A DNA stretch of 35,940 nucleotides, taken from the NCBI GenBank assembly GCA_018221005.1, contig JAAOXW010000015.1, forward strand, positions 1-35,940. The letters are read 5' to 3'. This document shows, piece after piece, positions 1 through 7,375 of this stretch. The first letter of the stretch is position 1; each line of letters starts with the position of its first letter. The translations under genes were made by a program, and so were the position numbers. The notes beneath the pieces were generated by a model. The model saw only the letters and a program-made list of their open reading frames with translations. It had not been told where the DNA came from and did no database searches. This DNA comes from Candidatus Altarchaeota archaeon. Lineage in GTDB: Archaea > SpSt-1190.

Positions 1-413
1 GTATATACGGGCGAAGGTGATGCTCTCGGAATTCCAAATAGCTTTTTCATTACCTTGTCTGCAAGCCACCAAACCCCTGCACCAGTCATAAGGTTGAGGA
101 ATAAACTGGAGGTGTACGACGCACCCACGGCAGTTATGCCCACAGCAACGGGGACACCCTTCACCACGGCATTCTCAATAGAACCCCTCTCATATTTCTT
201 TGACTCCCCCTCCAGTCTCCCAGAACCAACAAACATGGATGCTTGTGAGTAAGAATCATAAACTAAATCCACAGTTGCTTCCTTAATTGAATCCCAATTT
301 TTTGCAACCTTCATCTCAAAACGATTGCCCTCATACAAATGTTCTGGAACTCCCTGTTCCTTGAGGGCATCAAAGTACTGATAAACGACTTTTCTCGCAT
401 CTTCCTTGTCCAT
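1..413 (-). CDS. Unknown protein, C-terminus cut by window edge
   Basis: A minus-strand frame starts with ATG at 413 and stays open to base 1, giving 137 complete codons with no stop, so the C-terminus lies outside the window. It begins MDKEDARKVVYQYFDALKEQ. The first 80 residues are hydrophilic. A hydrophobic, small-residue-rich stretch follows at about residues 85-125 (VPVAVGITAVGA, then MTGAGVWWLADKV), which suggests one or two membrane segments. An AT-rich box at 430-442 sits about 17-29 nt upstream, which fits a leaderless transcript and supports this start. I do not recognise the family. It is transcribed divergently from the remnant at 424-570 and the tandem pair beyond. Confidence 0.7.
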   Translation of the reverse strand, partial: MDKEDARKVVYQYFDALKEQGVPEHLYEGNRFEMKVAKNWDSIKEATVDLVYDSYSQASMFVGSGRLEGESKKYERGSIENAVVKGVPVAVGITAVGASYTSSLFLNLMTGAGVWWLADKVMKKLFGIPRASPSPVY

Positions 414-429
414 AGAGGCTTGAAGTTTC

Positions 430-442
430 AAATTTATAAAAT
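430..442 (-). promoter_or_regulatory. TATA-like box for the left-edge gene
   Basis: On the minus strand this reads ATTTTATAAATTT. It lies about 17-29 nt upstream of the ATG at 413, the spacing expected for an archaeal box that places transcription start at the start codon. Confidence 0.45.
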
Positions 443-560
443 TAACACAGCTTATTGACGAAGTCTGTGAGTTTTTCGAGCCCCTCAAAAACTATGGGGC
501 AGTTGGAGTTCACAAAGTCAAAGAGCTAAACATCTATAAAAATGATGCGGTGGCCCAGTA

Positions 561-569
561 TTTTTATTA
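561..569 (+). promoter_or_regulatory. TATA-like box for the first tandem paralogue
   Basis: TTTTTATTA lies 22-30 nt upstream of the GTG at 591, the spacing seen for other first genes here. It supports the GTG as a leaderless start. Confidence 0.45.
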
Positions 570-590
570 AGACGGGTTATGGAGTCTTAA

Positions 591-1238
591 GTGCTGGATT
601 CGGACAGATATGAAGCAGACCGCCAAAGTTTATTCCTGCCACGATGGGACAAGCTGGTGCGATACGTTGATCCAGAACGGTTATTTTTGGTGAAGTTAAG
701 CTTGGGGTCTGTTGCACTTGAAGACAGTTATTGGTCCCTAAATTCGGAAACTGTAACGAATTTGGGCAAAAGTGTCCGTGAACAGCTTTTTGATGCCATC
801 CCCCTCATCAACGACATTGAAGCAGAACGACTGGCCATTTTTGAAACCTATCGATTCGTTGGAAGAAAAATTCTTGAGCCACTACTTAATGTAGAGCCTT
901 GGGTGAAGGAAGGTGTTGTAATGGCATATGCAAGTATTATGTTGCAAGTTTTGAGATATACTTACTTGTATGATGAAGTTGAAGATGAGTATGGCCTTGC
1001 AGTGTACACAACCAAGTTAGGGTTTGAAGAAACTTGGTCCGAGTGGGGGGAGTTGAACCTAACTATGCGACATGCATATGACCTGGTATGTGAACTACAC
1101 GAGGCGAATGAGGACGGAGCACAAAAAGACTTTGAAAAAATCTTTCGAGAGATGCACGCCACAGAAATGAGCTACAGTCTCAGAGACTCAAAAAACCTCA
1201 TACCTTTTGAAGAAAAGTGTGGCCCCCCAGGGAACTGA
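591..1238 (+). CDS. Unknown protein, tandem paralogue 1 (215 aa)
   Basis: The start is GTG, chosen because the downstream paralogue begins at the aligned position (MLD-S/L-D) and because a TATA-like box lies 22-30 nt upstream. The protein is acidic with no signal peptide, membrane segment or recognised motif. Blocks shared with the 1269-1913 product include FLPRWDKL, YVDPE-LFLV, LFDAIP, V-FETY-IGEKIL-type residues, VKEG-V-AYA and EDG--KD-EKIF-E. The hydrophobic periodicity suggests a mostly helical cytoplasmic fold. The nearest neighbour is the paralogue, 30 bp downstream. No function can be assigned from the sequence. Confidence 0.8.
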   Translation: MLDSDRYEADRQSLFLPRWDKLVRYVDPERLFLVKLSLGSVALEDSYWSLNSETVTNLGKSVREQLFDAIPLINDIEAERLAIFETYRFVGRKILEPLLNVEPWVKEGVVMAYASIMLQVLRYTYLYDEVEDEYGLAVYTTKLGFEETWSEWGELNLTMRHAYDLVCELHEANEDGAQKDFEKIFREMHATEMSYSLRDSKNLIPFEEKCGPPGN

Positions 1239-1241
1239 AAA

Positions 1242-1251
1242 GTTATAAAAG
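1242..1251 (+). promoter_or_regulatory. TATA-like box between the tandem paralogues
   Basis: GTTATAAAAG lies 18-27 nt upstream of the ATG at 1269 in the 30-bp gap between the paralogues. The second copy therefore seems to have its own promoter, as if the duplicated unit included one. Confidence 0.45.
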
Positions 1252-1268
1252 ATGGCCACTGGGCTTGG

Positions 1269-1913
1269 ATGTTGGACTTAGATAAGTTTGAATCAGATCG
1301 CCAAAATATATTTCTGCCTCGTTGGGACAAGCTAGAACAATACGTGGATCCGGAACAGTTATTTTTAGTAGGGCTAAAGTTGAAAGCGTCGACACTCGTG
1401 GATCTTCAGTTGCCCTTAAATCTTGAAATCATAGAAAATATGGATAAAAGTCTTCGCGATAGTCTTTTTGACGCCATTCCCTCTCTATGTGATGGGGGAG
1501 AAGCAAGAAGGGTTGTCTTTGAAACGTATAAACTCATTGGAGAAAAAATTCTTGACCCCATAAACAACATAGAAACTCCTGTGAAAGAAGGCCTTGTAAT
1601 AGCATATGCTGGAGTAATGTCACTTTTATTGGAATATCAATACTTACACGCCGAAGTTGAAGATGCCCATAACCAAGCGCTATGTGGTGTCAAGTATGGC
1701 CTTGAAATAAACGAGAACTTTGATAATTTTAATCCGAATATGCAAGCTGCATACGAAATAGTATGTGATCTTTACAAGGCAAGTGAGGACGGAGAACCCA
1801 AGGATATTGAAAAGATTTTTCAAGAAATACAATCTGCAGAAATGAACCAGATTCTTGTGGGCTCAAAAAAATTAATACCTTTTGGAGAAAGGACCGGGTC
1901 CCCATATAACTGA
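1269..1913 (+). CDS. Unknown protein, tandem paralogue 2 (214 aa)
   Basis: This is co-linear with the 591-1238 product over its full length, with closely matching N-terminus (DRQ-IFLPRWDKL--YVDPEQL), middle (LRDSLFDAIP, ETPVKEGLVIAYAGVM) and C-terminus (KKLIPF-E---GSPYN against KNLIPFEEKCGPPGN). By eye a little under half the residues are identical, so the duplication is not recent. No signal peptide, membrane segment or catalytic motif is visible. The gene ends 13 bp before the stop of the convergent kinase-like gene. Function is unknown; retention of two copies suggests the products have specialised or form a heteromer (inference). Confidence 0.8.
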   Translation: MLDLDKFESDRQNIFLPRWDKLEQYVDPEQLFLVGLKLKASTLVDLQLPLNLEIIENMDKSLRDSLFDAIPSLCDGGEARRVVFETYKLIGEKILDPINNIETPVKEGLVIAYAGVMSLLLEYQYLHAEVEDAHNQALCGVKYGLEINENFDNFNPNMQAAYEIVCDLYKASEDGEPKDIEKIFQEIQSAEMNQILVGSKKLIPFGERTGSPYN

Positions 1914-1926
1914 TGGCTTTGTGTTC

Positions 1927-2586
1927 TTATACAGAACTCTGATTACAAAAGAGGCGTCTTCCCTTGTAAGTTTGATTAGGGAGAGGGTCAATCAACCCAT
2001 AAACCGAATCCAGCGCGGTCTGAAGGTCCCCTTCATTCTCAACCACGAGGTCCGCATTTTCTTTTGTCATTGTGACATACTTTTCCATCTCAAGTGAACC
2101 ATCAAAGTATTTTTCAACAGTCTCGGCGTCTCTGCCCACTTCAGGCTGTGTGTCTCTTTTTATTTTTCTCTGCTTTCGGAGCTGGGCAGGAGCATCTACA
2201 TAGATACTAAAAATGGTTCCGTTTTCAATAGTTACTCCTCCTGTCTTTTCCTCGAAGTCAGACAAGGCATACAAGCCATCAATCACTAAATTTTTCTGAG
2301 GTTCTATTTCAAGCCAATCCTTAATGTATCCCGGCTCCTTCACATAATTTGGAACAAAAGCGGGGCCCTCTCCATTTAGTTCCGTTAGAAAATCACGAAA
2401 GCGCTCCCAGTTGAAGGCGTCGGGATGATCCCAGTTAACTAGGCCAGCCACCTCCATTTCTCTGGCGGTATTGTAAAAGCTGTCCATTTGAATATGCGTT
2501 GCATTGTACTTCTCAGCAACAGCCCTGCCTATTTCGGATTTTCCGGCGCCTGTTGGGCCGCCGAGTAGAATAATCACACTCCTCAT
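1927..2586 (-). CDS. Uridine-kinase-like P-loop phosphotransferase
   Basis: This is a 219-aa P-loop protein with Walker A GPTGAGKS at residues 10-17. DHPDAFNWERF and DGLYAL resemble the DHPDAFD and EGI blocks of the uridine kinase/phosphoribulokinase family. A later arginine- and lysine-rich lid segment (LRKQRKIKRDT) fits the arginine-rich loop before the catalytic region. By family it would phosphorylate uridine/cytidine or another small hydroxyl substrate with ATP or GTP; the exact substrate cannot be read from the sequence. A TTG lies four codons upstream, but the ATG places Walker A at the usual distance from the N-terminus. The last 25 or so residues are basic and not family-like. It converges on the tandem paralogues. 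Confidence 0.72.
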   Translation of the reverse strand: MRSVIILLGGPTGAGKSEIGRAVAEKYNATHIQMDSFYNTAREMEVAGLVNWDHPDAFNWERFRDFLTELNGEGPAFVPNYVKEPGYIKDWLEIEPQKNLVIDGLYALSDFEEKTGGVTIENGTIFSIYVDAPAQLRKQRKIKRDTQPEVGRDAETVEKYFDGSLEMEKYVTMTKENADLVVENEGDLQTALDSVYGLIDPLPNQTYKGRRLFCNQSSV

Positions 2587-2677
2587 ATGTCCGGTCAATT
2601 AAATGCTCTGTTGCACTTAGAAACAATCAACCGGATATGACCATTGTAACAAGTATGTTGAAGCACAGTAACTTGGA

Positions 2678-2692
2678 AAAAAAGCTTTATAG
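2678..2692 (+). promoter_or_regulatory. TATA-like box for the hydrolase gene
   Basis: An A-rich run followed by GCTTTATA lies just over 20 nt upstream of the GTG at 2714. The spacing predicts transcription starting at or next to the GTG. Confidence 0.5.
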
Positions 2693-2713
2693 TTCTGAAG
2701 CTGAACAAAGGAT

Positions 2714-3481
2714 GTGGAAAAAATAAGTTATGGGGACGGAGAAGTTGCGTATAAAATTGTAGGCAAGGGGCGTCCAGTATTATTTATCCACGGAATGTTA
2801 ACGGACCACACAACAACGGGTAAGTTTGTTAATGAGCTTATTCGTAGCGGATTCAAACTCATCCTCCTCGATTTGCCGGGGCATGGTGAGTCCACATACT
2901 GGAACCGTCATGTCGACAAGGTGGTGGACTCCATCCACGAGGTAATGAAAACCCTCAAATTGGGTAAGTACTACGGCATAGGTCATTCCATGGGCACGAC
3001 ACTTGCTTCTGAACTTGCGAGAGTAGATTCAAATATGGAAAAGGTCGTGTTAATCACACCCACCGTTTCAAAAAAGCACACGACTAAATTTTTCATAGAC
3101 CGTTTTTGGGAAGGTGTAAGAGATTTGGACATCTCTTTAGCAAATCTTTCCAGAAAAATTTATATCAAGAATTGGTGGCCTGAATATTCAAAAGTAAAAA
3201 TTGAAAAACGAATTGTAGAAATTTTGGAACAAGATTGGCGAGCCTTTGCATCTGGCTTTCTTTGGGGGAGAACAGTAGATATGGCCAGAAACATAGAAGA
3301 GCTTGGAGACAGGTGCATGGTTATTGCAGGAACTCATGACCAGATTGCCCCCCTAAAATATGTAAAGTTAATTGCTAAAAATCTTGAAATTGTTGACTGC
3401 AACCACTCAAGTATAAGGGGCAAACATCTTGGGAAGGGAAAGAACAATTTATTTGTCAAATTTTTCAACAAGACTACTTAA
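2714..3481 (+). CDS. Alpha/beta-hydrolase fold protein
   Basis: This 255-aa protein has the classic alpha/beta-hydrolase order: the oxyanion-side motif LFIHGM (residues 23-28), DLPGHGES (53-60), nucleophile elbow GHSMG with Ser92, a late acid in GTHDQIAP, and a C-terminal histidine in DCNHSS. All three catalytic residues can be placed, so it should be an active hydrolase or related esterase/lyase. The substrate cannot be read. A lysine- and tryptophan-rich stretch between the elbow and the acid acts as the lid. There is no signal peptide, so it is cytoplasmic. The start is GTG; the ATG two bases earlier is in another frame and hits a stop at once. Its 3' end overlaps the convergent acyltransferase gene by 8 bp. 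Confidence 0.82.
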   Translation: MEKISYGDGEVAYKIVGKGRPVLFIHGMLTDHTTTGKFVNELIRSGFKLILLDLPGHGESTYWNRHVDKVVDSIHEVMKTLKLGKYYGIGHSMGTTLASELARVDSNMEKVVLITPTVSKKHTTKFFIDRFWEGVRDLDISLANLSRKIYIKNWWPEYSKVKIEKRIVEILEQDWRAFASGFLWGRTVDMARNIEELGDRCMVIAGTHDQIAPLKYVKLIAKNLEIVDCNHSSIRGKHLGKGKNNLFVKFFNKTT

Positions 3482-4631
3482 CTGTTCTTGGCCGCGGGGT
3501 CTTTATCCCAAAAATGGTGTGGAGAGGTCTGATTTGCTTCGCAATAAGGTAGGTCAGAATAGTTCCGGAAAAGGTGAGGGCGAGGATGGTCAAGAATTTT
3601 GCGAGGATGCCCCAGTTCAGCTGAACAATGTAGAATGAAGCGATTACTTGGAAAGGGTAGTGGATTAGATAGATGGGATAAGATGCAGGTCCAAGAAATC
3701 TAAGAGCGGGGCTACTTGTATTTAGAAAACGTTTACCGAGCCATAGAATAAACAACACGCAGAACCAAGCTACAAAAGTGAAAATGAAGTATCTGTACAA
3801 CCACAGGAGACCGCCCACGAGTGGAATACCATAAATTATTGGAATCATCGCTAAAAGAAGAAGTCCGGGGCCAAGTAATCCAACTAGTAATTTATGTTTG
3901 ATAAGTGCTTCCTCAAAACGTTTATCTAAAGCAAAGATGTAACCAAGGATGAAGAAAACCAAGAAGTACACTGGATTTCTACCCACTAAGTCAGGTAAGA
4001 GTTGCGCCAAAATCAAAGGAACAACAGGCCACAGAAGAACTAACTTTGAATTGAGAGAAGCGAGAGTCTTAATTTGTAATTGACCTTTCTCACGTCGCAA
4101 ATATTTGAAAAAGGGAATTGAAAGTAAGGACATAATGAGTAAGTAAAAAATAAACCAAAGGTGTCCGGGGCTAAATTGCCCATCATAAATGCCAGACGAT
4201 ATCTTGAAGAGATTATAACCCAATCCAAGAGATGTAGTCTCCACATTCAAGAAAAGTTTGAAGCTATTCAAAAAAGATCCAGAATATCCATTAAGGTGAA
4301 TATTGGAATAATGAGTTGCAGGAAGAATGAAGAGCAAGAGTCCAAAGAGCAAGGGGATTCCCAATCGTTTTAGTCGCTCCTTAGCATATCTCCCAAAGCT
4401 ACGAAAATCCAATGCAAATTTGGTTGAAAACCCAGAAACAAAAAAGAAGAGGGGCATAAACCAAACCCAAGCTGACTTAACAACATAGCCTGCAAGTGGG
4501 ACTTTATCTACATTTTTTATTCGTGCGGTCTCAAAGGGATCAAAAACTTGAATAACATGGAACAACACCAAGAACAAAACGGCAAGAGTCCGCAACCAAT
4601 CGATATCATACCGTCTTGGGGGTTTTGGCAT
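3474..4631 (-). CDS. Acyltransferase 3 family integral membrane protein
   Basis: This 385-aa protein has about ten hydrophobic helices. The N-terminal RRYDIDWLRTLAVLFLVLFH carries the conserved Arg, Asp-Leu-Arg and His of acyltransferase 3 (OafA/YrhL-type) enzymes, and FFVSGFSTKFAL is the matching second motif. Family members transfer acetyl or other acyl groups from the cytoplasmic to the extracytoplasmic side onto surface glycans, lipids or other envelope molecules. The extracytoplasmic acceptor is unknown. The C-terminus ends in a short basic tail. Its neighbour upstream is a CDP-alcohol phosphatidyltransferase, so both may act on the membrane or envelope (inference). A TATA-like box within the end of that neighbour suggests an independent promoter. 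Confidence 0.8.
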   Translation of the reverse strand: MPKPPRRYDIDWLRTLAVLFLVLFHVIQVFDPFETARIKNVDKVPLAGYVVKSAWVWFMPLFFFVSGFSTKFALDFRSFGRYAKERLKRLGIPLLFGLLLFILPATHYSNIHLNGYSGSFLNSFKLFLNVETTSLGLGYNLFKISSGIYDGQFSPGHLWFIFYLLIMSLLSIPFFKYLRREKGQLQIKTLASLNSKLVLLWPVVPLILAQLLPDLVGRNPVYFLVFFILGYIFALDKRFEEALIKHKLLVGLLGPGLLLLAMIPIIYGIPLVGGLLWLYRYFIFTFVAWFCVLFILWLGKRFLNTSSPALRFLGPASYPIYLIHYPFQVIASFYIVQLNWGILAKFLTILALTFSGTILTYLIAKQIRPLHTIFGIKTPRPRTVK

Positions 4632-4644
4632 TACTGAGAACCAC

Positions 4645-5178
4645 TCAGAGTAATTTAAATACCCTAATTATGGCAGGCATCGCCCGGACATAAGTCCACC
4701 CCAGGAAAAATACTTGTAACCACACCGGAACACCAGATACAAACCCAAAAAAAACAATTGAAGCTTTGGCGAACGCATTCAGAATTCGGGAAGCCCCAGA
4801 AGTGTAAATTAATTTGTGCACTTTAGACATAATGTCCTTTTGTTGTTGCTTAGTTTTCAGTACCATCTCAAAGTGCATAGCAAAGTCGTAGAAGATGTGC
4901 CGAGCAGTTAGAAGAACGAAGAATCCAAGAGAGATGCGATCCAAAGTGAGGAAGTAAGCGAGGTAAGAAATATCTACAATTCTATCAATGGAGAGGTCTA
5001 GAAAGCCACCATAGGAGGTGGAGCCAAATTTCCTTGCAATGGGTCCATCTAACAAATCAATCAAGTAGTTAACAAAGGCAATGGTAAGATTGGCGGTGAG
5101 AGAAAGTTGCGAGGCCAGTGAAAGATGAACTGCCAAAATTAGCAGGCGGAAAGTGCTGGCTGTATTTGCAAACTTCAC
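4645..5178 (-). CDS. CDP-alcohol phosphatidyltransferase
   Basis: This is a 177-aa integral membrane enzyme. Residues in DLLDGPIARKFGSTSYGGFL followed by DLSID give the CDP-alcohol phosphotransferase signature D-x2-DG-x2-AR-x7-G-x3-D-x3-D, one residue shorter in the AR-to-G spacer than the textbook x8. The four aspartates that bind metal and the CDP moiety are all present. The family joins a CDP-activated lipid to an alcohol such as inositol phosphate, glycerol phosphate or serine; the acceptor cannot be deduced. About four to six hydrophobic segments are visible, in line with a small member of the family. The start is GTG, supported by a TATA-like box at 5198-5208. It is divergent from the membrane winged-helix gene. 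Confidence 0.85.
   Translation of the reverse strand: MKFANTASTFRLLILAVHLSLASQLSLTANLTIAFVNYLIDLLDGPIARKFGSTSYGGFLDLSIDRIVDISYLAYFLTLDRISLGFFVLLTARHIFYDFAMHFEMVLKTKQQQKDIMSKVHKLIYTSGASRILNAFAKASIVFFGFVSGVPVWLQVFFLGWTYVRAMPAIIRVFKLL
4652..4661 (-). promoter_or_regulatory. TATA-like box for the acyltransferase gene
   Basis: TATTTAAATT on the minus strand lies 21-30 nt upstream of the ATG at 4631. It sits inside the last codons of the phosphatidyltransferase gene. Confidence 0.45.
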
Positions 5179-5197
5179 AAGAGGGCTTGAATCCGAG

Positions 5198-5208
5198 GTA
5201 TAAAATTC
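5198..5208 (-). promoter_or_regulatory. TATA-like box for the phosphatidyltransferase gene
   Basis: GAATTTTATAC on the minus strand lies 20-30 nt upstream of the GTG at 5178 and decides this non-ATG start. Confidence 0.5.
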
Positions 5209-5251
5209 TATCGTATGTTAAACCTTAATTACTCCTGAAACATGGATTTCT

Positions 5252-5749
5252 ATGAAAAGAAACGCCATATGGAATACACTTAGGAGTCAAATGTTCATTG
5301 GGCTCATCCTATTTCTGCTACTCGCCCTTGCGGGAGGTATATTCTCAGGGGCACTGACTTTAGACAGTATCAATTTCAGAACAGTTACTTTTCACTTACC
5401 CCTCATGAGTGTGGATTATACGATGAATCCAGACTATGGACTGTGGGTGGGAATCTTAGCCACGTCCGCCACACTTGCTGCGTTCTTAAGCAATTATCTT
5501 GGCAGGCGTTCCTTCATCACTTATAAGTTTGTCAATTATCCTGCAGACCACCTCAAAGTCATGAGGTTTATTCGCGGCAACCCACAGAATGTTCGGGGAG
5601 TTTCCAAGGAATTTGACATTCCAAATTCAGTCGCGCAGAGGGTTCTGGAAGACTTGGAGAAGGGCGGTCTACTTGAGAGAATCAGTGACGGTGATAGAGC
5701 TATCTATTACTTCCCTTTTGAGAAGCATTTAGTCGGTGTTGTGAAGTAA
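5252..5749 (+). CDS. Membrane-anchored winged-helix DNA-binding protein
   Basis: This 165-aa protein has two parts. Residues about 13-36 (MFIGLILFLLLALAGGIFSG) and about 70-90 (LWVGILATSATLAAFLSNYL) are membrane helices. The remaining 70 residues look like a winged helix: RFIRGNPQNVRGVSKEF, then DIPNSVAQRVLEDLEKGGLL as helices 2-3, and ERISDGDRAIYYF as the wing. Archaea often carry such transcription factors tethered to the membrane, with the DNA-binding domain at the cytoplasmic C-terminus. The signal sensed is unknown. It is divergent from the phosphatidyltransferase gene, 73 bp apart, which makes that gene and itself candidate targets (inference). Upstream CCTTAATTAC at 5223-5232 is a weak TATA candidate. 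Confidence 0.75.
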   Translation: MKRNAIWNTLRSQMFIGLILFLLLALAGGIFSGALTLDSINFRTVTFHLPLMSVDYTMNPDYGLWVGILATSATLAAFLSNYLGRRSFITYKFVNYPADHLKVMRFIRGNPQNVRGVSKEFDIPNSVAQRVLEDLEKGGLLERISDGDRAIYYFPFEKHLVGVVK

Positions 5750-5761
5750 CTCAAGAGTCGT

Positions 5762-5775
5762 AAAAATATATAAAT
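5762..5775 (+). promoter_or_regulatory. TATA-like box for the 143-aa gene
   Basis: AAAAATATATAAAT is one of the best TATA matches in the window. The TATATAAA core ends 23 nt before the ATG at 5797, implying a leaderless mRNA. Confidence 0.6.
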
Positions 5776-5796
5776 GCCAAATGCCTCTCCGGGCTT

Positions 5797-6228
5797 ATGA
5801 AGCCCCGAACCTATACTATTGACATTAATGGTGAGCAGATTGGAGAGTTTTACGCATATAGTATGGTGGACCTTGATGCCTTTGATGACAGGGGAATAGT
5901 AGTCGAACTCCGAAATAAGAATACGGATGACAAACCATCTGAGAATAAGATTGTCAATACAGAAACCAATCACGGGCTTCCCTATGGTGAATTCTTACAC
6001 ATACAGGTCGATGACCTGGGCTATATCAGTCTAAGCGATACACGGGACAGGAACACAAAAAACCAAGAAGGTCCGCTAATGGTTCAGCAAGGAAAACACA
6101 ATCAAAAAATTAGAGATGGAGGGCCATATACTAATGTTCCCCTGGCAGATTGGGAGAGTTTCGATATTGCCCCAAGGGATGGGAAGTACCGAATAACTAT
6201 TGGTGCGGAAGGTCCCTCCTATGAGTGA
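5797..6228 (+). CDS. Unknown soluble protein (143 aa)
   Basis: This small, polar, acidic protein has no signal peptide, cysteine or membrane helix. The composition (many Asp, Asn, Gly and Tyr, and short alternating hydrophobic stretches such as YTIDINGEQIGEFYAY, GIVVEL and YRITIGAEG) suggests a beta-rich fold. The start ATG is firmly placed by the upstream TATA box. I do not recognise the family. The next gene starts about 20 bp downstream and may be co-transcribed. Confidence 0.75.
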   Translation: MKPRTYTIDINGEQIGEFYAYSMVDLDAFDDRGIVVELRNKNTDDKPSENKIVNTETNHGLPYGEFLHIQVDDLGYISLSDTRDRNTKNQEGPLMVQQGKHNQKIRDGGPYTNVPLADWESFDIAPRDGKYRITIGAEGPSYE

Positions 6229-6249
6229 ATGAACTCACCATAAAAGTTT

Positions 6250-7077
6250 TTGACTAAAAGGTTAAATGTCCCCAGTAATAATGGGGGTATGTTTTGGACG
6301 AACCTCCTCTACGTTGCAGTCCTAGCATTATTCCACATGATTCTTTTCTTTAGCATTGCGATAATGGACAAAAATAATGTGGCCATAGATATGGCGTGGA
6401 GTTTAGGTTTCATGCTGGTGGCGCTAGTTACAATTATACGCACCGGAACTTTTGAGCCGCGCCAAATGTTAATTACAACCCTTGTTTTAATTTGGGGTTT
6501 CCGTTTGACTATTTTCCTATTCTTCCGGGCTCTGCAAATGAAGGGTCTGAGGAACTTCAGCTATAAGCAGCCCAAAGGGACGGTGACCAAGAAGCCGACA
6601 GTTAAAGAGCTTGCACAGGGTGTCTTGGTTCAGATGGGTCTTATGCTCATAGTACTCCTTCCTGTAATATTTGTCAACTCAAGTATGGATTCCACCCTAA
6701 CTGCGTTGGATATAGTTGGTGTGGGGCTTTGGTTTGTAGGTTTCGTTTTCCAGGCGGTTTCGGATTTGCACCTCTATCTGTTCAAGAAAAAACCAAAGAA
6801 CCAAGACAAACTTTTAACAACGGGACTCTGGGCCCTCACTCGACACCCCAACTACTTTGGTGAAATTTGTATGTGGTGGGGTATCTGGTTGATGGCACTC
6901 TCAATCCGAGGGGGCTTCTATACCATAATTGGGCCCCTAACCATTACATACCTCCTGCTCTTTGTATCTGGGGTTCCAATGGTCGAGAAACAATATGAAA
7001 AAAATAAAGCTTATCAAAAGTACAAGCAAAGGACTTCGAAGTTCATACCTTGTTTTAGAAGGAAGGGAAAACAATGA
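6250..7077 (+). CDS. DUF1295 / steroid 5-alpha-reductase-like membrane protein
   Basis: This is an integral membrane protein of up to 275 aa. The C-terminal TGLWALTRHPNYFGEICMWW followed by GIWLMAL matches the NADPH-binding hallmark (TRHPNYFGE...WWG) of the DUF1295 and steroid 5-alpha-reductase C-terminal domain. About six to seven hydrophobic helices are present. The basic 3' tail (KYKQRTSKFIPCFRRKGKQ) resembles the cytoplasmic end of the family. The physiological substrate is probably a membrane lipid or isoprenoid, but this is not visible. The start is uncertain: TTG at 6250 is the longest, and ATG at 6289 (MFWTNLLY) just before the first helix is a good alternative. The stop overlaps the start of the next gene (ATGA at 7074-7077). 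Confidence 0.8.
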   Translation: MTKRLNVPSNNGGMFWTNLLYVAVLALFHMILFFSIAIMDKNNVAIDMAWSLGFMLVALVTIIRTGTFEPRQMLITTLVLIWGFRLTIFLFFRALQMKGLRNFSYKQPKGTVTKKPTVKELAQGVLVQMGLMLIVLLPVIFVNSSMDSTLTALDIVGVGLWFVGFVFQAVSDLHLYLFKKKPKNQDKLLTTGLWALTRHPNYFGEICMWWGIWLMALSIRGGFYTIIGPLTITYLLLFVSGVPMVEKQYEKNKAYQKYKQRTSKFIPCFRRKGKQ

Positions 7078-7373
7078 TATTAGTAAGCTCCTGTCTACTG
7101 GGTAATGGTTGTGGTTGCAATCAAAAGGCCATTGTCAACGAGAGGGCCAAGGAACTTGCGGATTCTGGTAAGGCAGTTGTATTTTGCCCAGACAAGAGTA
7201 ATTGGACCTCAGAGCAAGTGGTAAAAATGGTGAGTCATTTTGGAGCGACTGCTGTTGTAGTTGGGAACGGCAACGGGGTAAACCTTGCAAAGGCACTTGC
7301 GGGCAATGGACTAAAAGTATTTTCAGAAGCGGACCTTGAAAGGCCAGACGTTTGGAAGCAACTGAACGCATAA
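7074..7373 (+). CDS. Short DUF523-like protein
   Basis: This 99-aa protein opens with ILVSSCLLGNGCGCNQKA, close to the ILVSACLLG-x-x-C start typical of DUF523 proteins. The usual CRYDG after it is replaced by a cysteine pair, and the protein is clearly shorter than the roughly 150 residues usual for the family. The middle (AVVFCPDKSN, ATAVVVGNGNGVNLAKALAG) suggests a small Rossmann-like alpha/beta unit. The function of DUF523 is not established. It overlaps the upstream DUF1295 gene by four bases and has an SD-like GGAAGGGA at 7061-7068, so it is translationally coupled. It meets the convergent cutA gene with only two bases between stops. Confidence 0.65.
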   Translation: MILVSSCLLGNGCGCNQKAIVNERAKELADSGKAVVFCPDKSNWTSEQVVKMVSHFGATAVVVGNGNGVNLAKALAGNGLKVFSEADLERPDVWKQLNA

Positions 7374-7375
7374 GT

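Larger units (their letters stand above)
424..570 (+). pseudogene. Start-less coding-like fragment (49 codons)
   Basis: The frame between the stop at 421-423 and the TAA at 568-570 is open for 48 sense codons and reads like real protein (LIDEVCEFFEPLKNYGAVGV, then HKVKELNIYKNDAVAQYFY). It has no ATG, and its only GTG lies near the end, so it cannot be expressed normally as it stands. It may be the 3' remnant of a decayed gene or a gene broken by a frameshift near 450. It does not visibly resemble the paralogue pair that follows. A chance open frame is possible. Confidence 0.3.

Noticed and set aside
962..1162. A minus-strand gene opposite the first tandem paralogue
   Set aside because: It is a shadow frame with low complexity and serine-rich sequence and no promoter or ribosome site; the plus strand is clearly coding.
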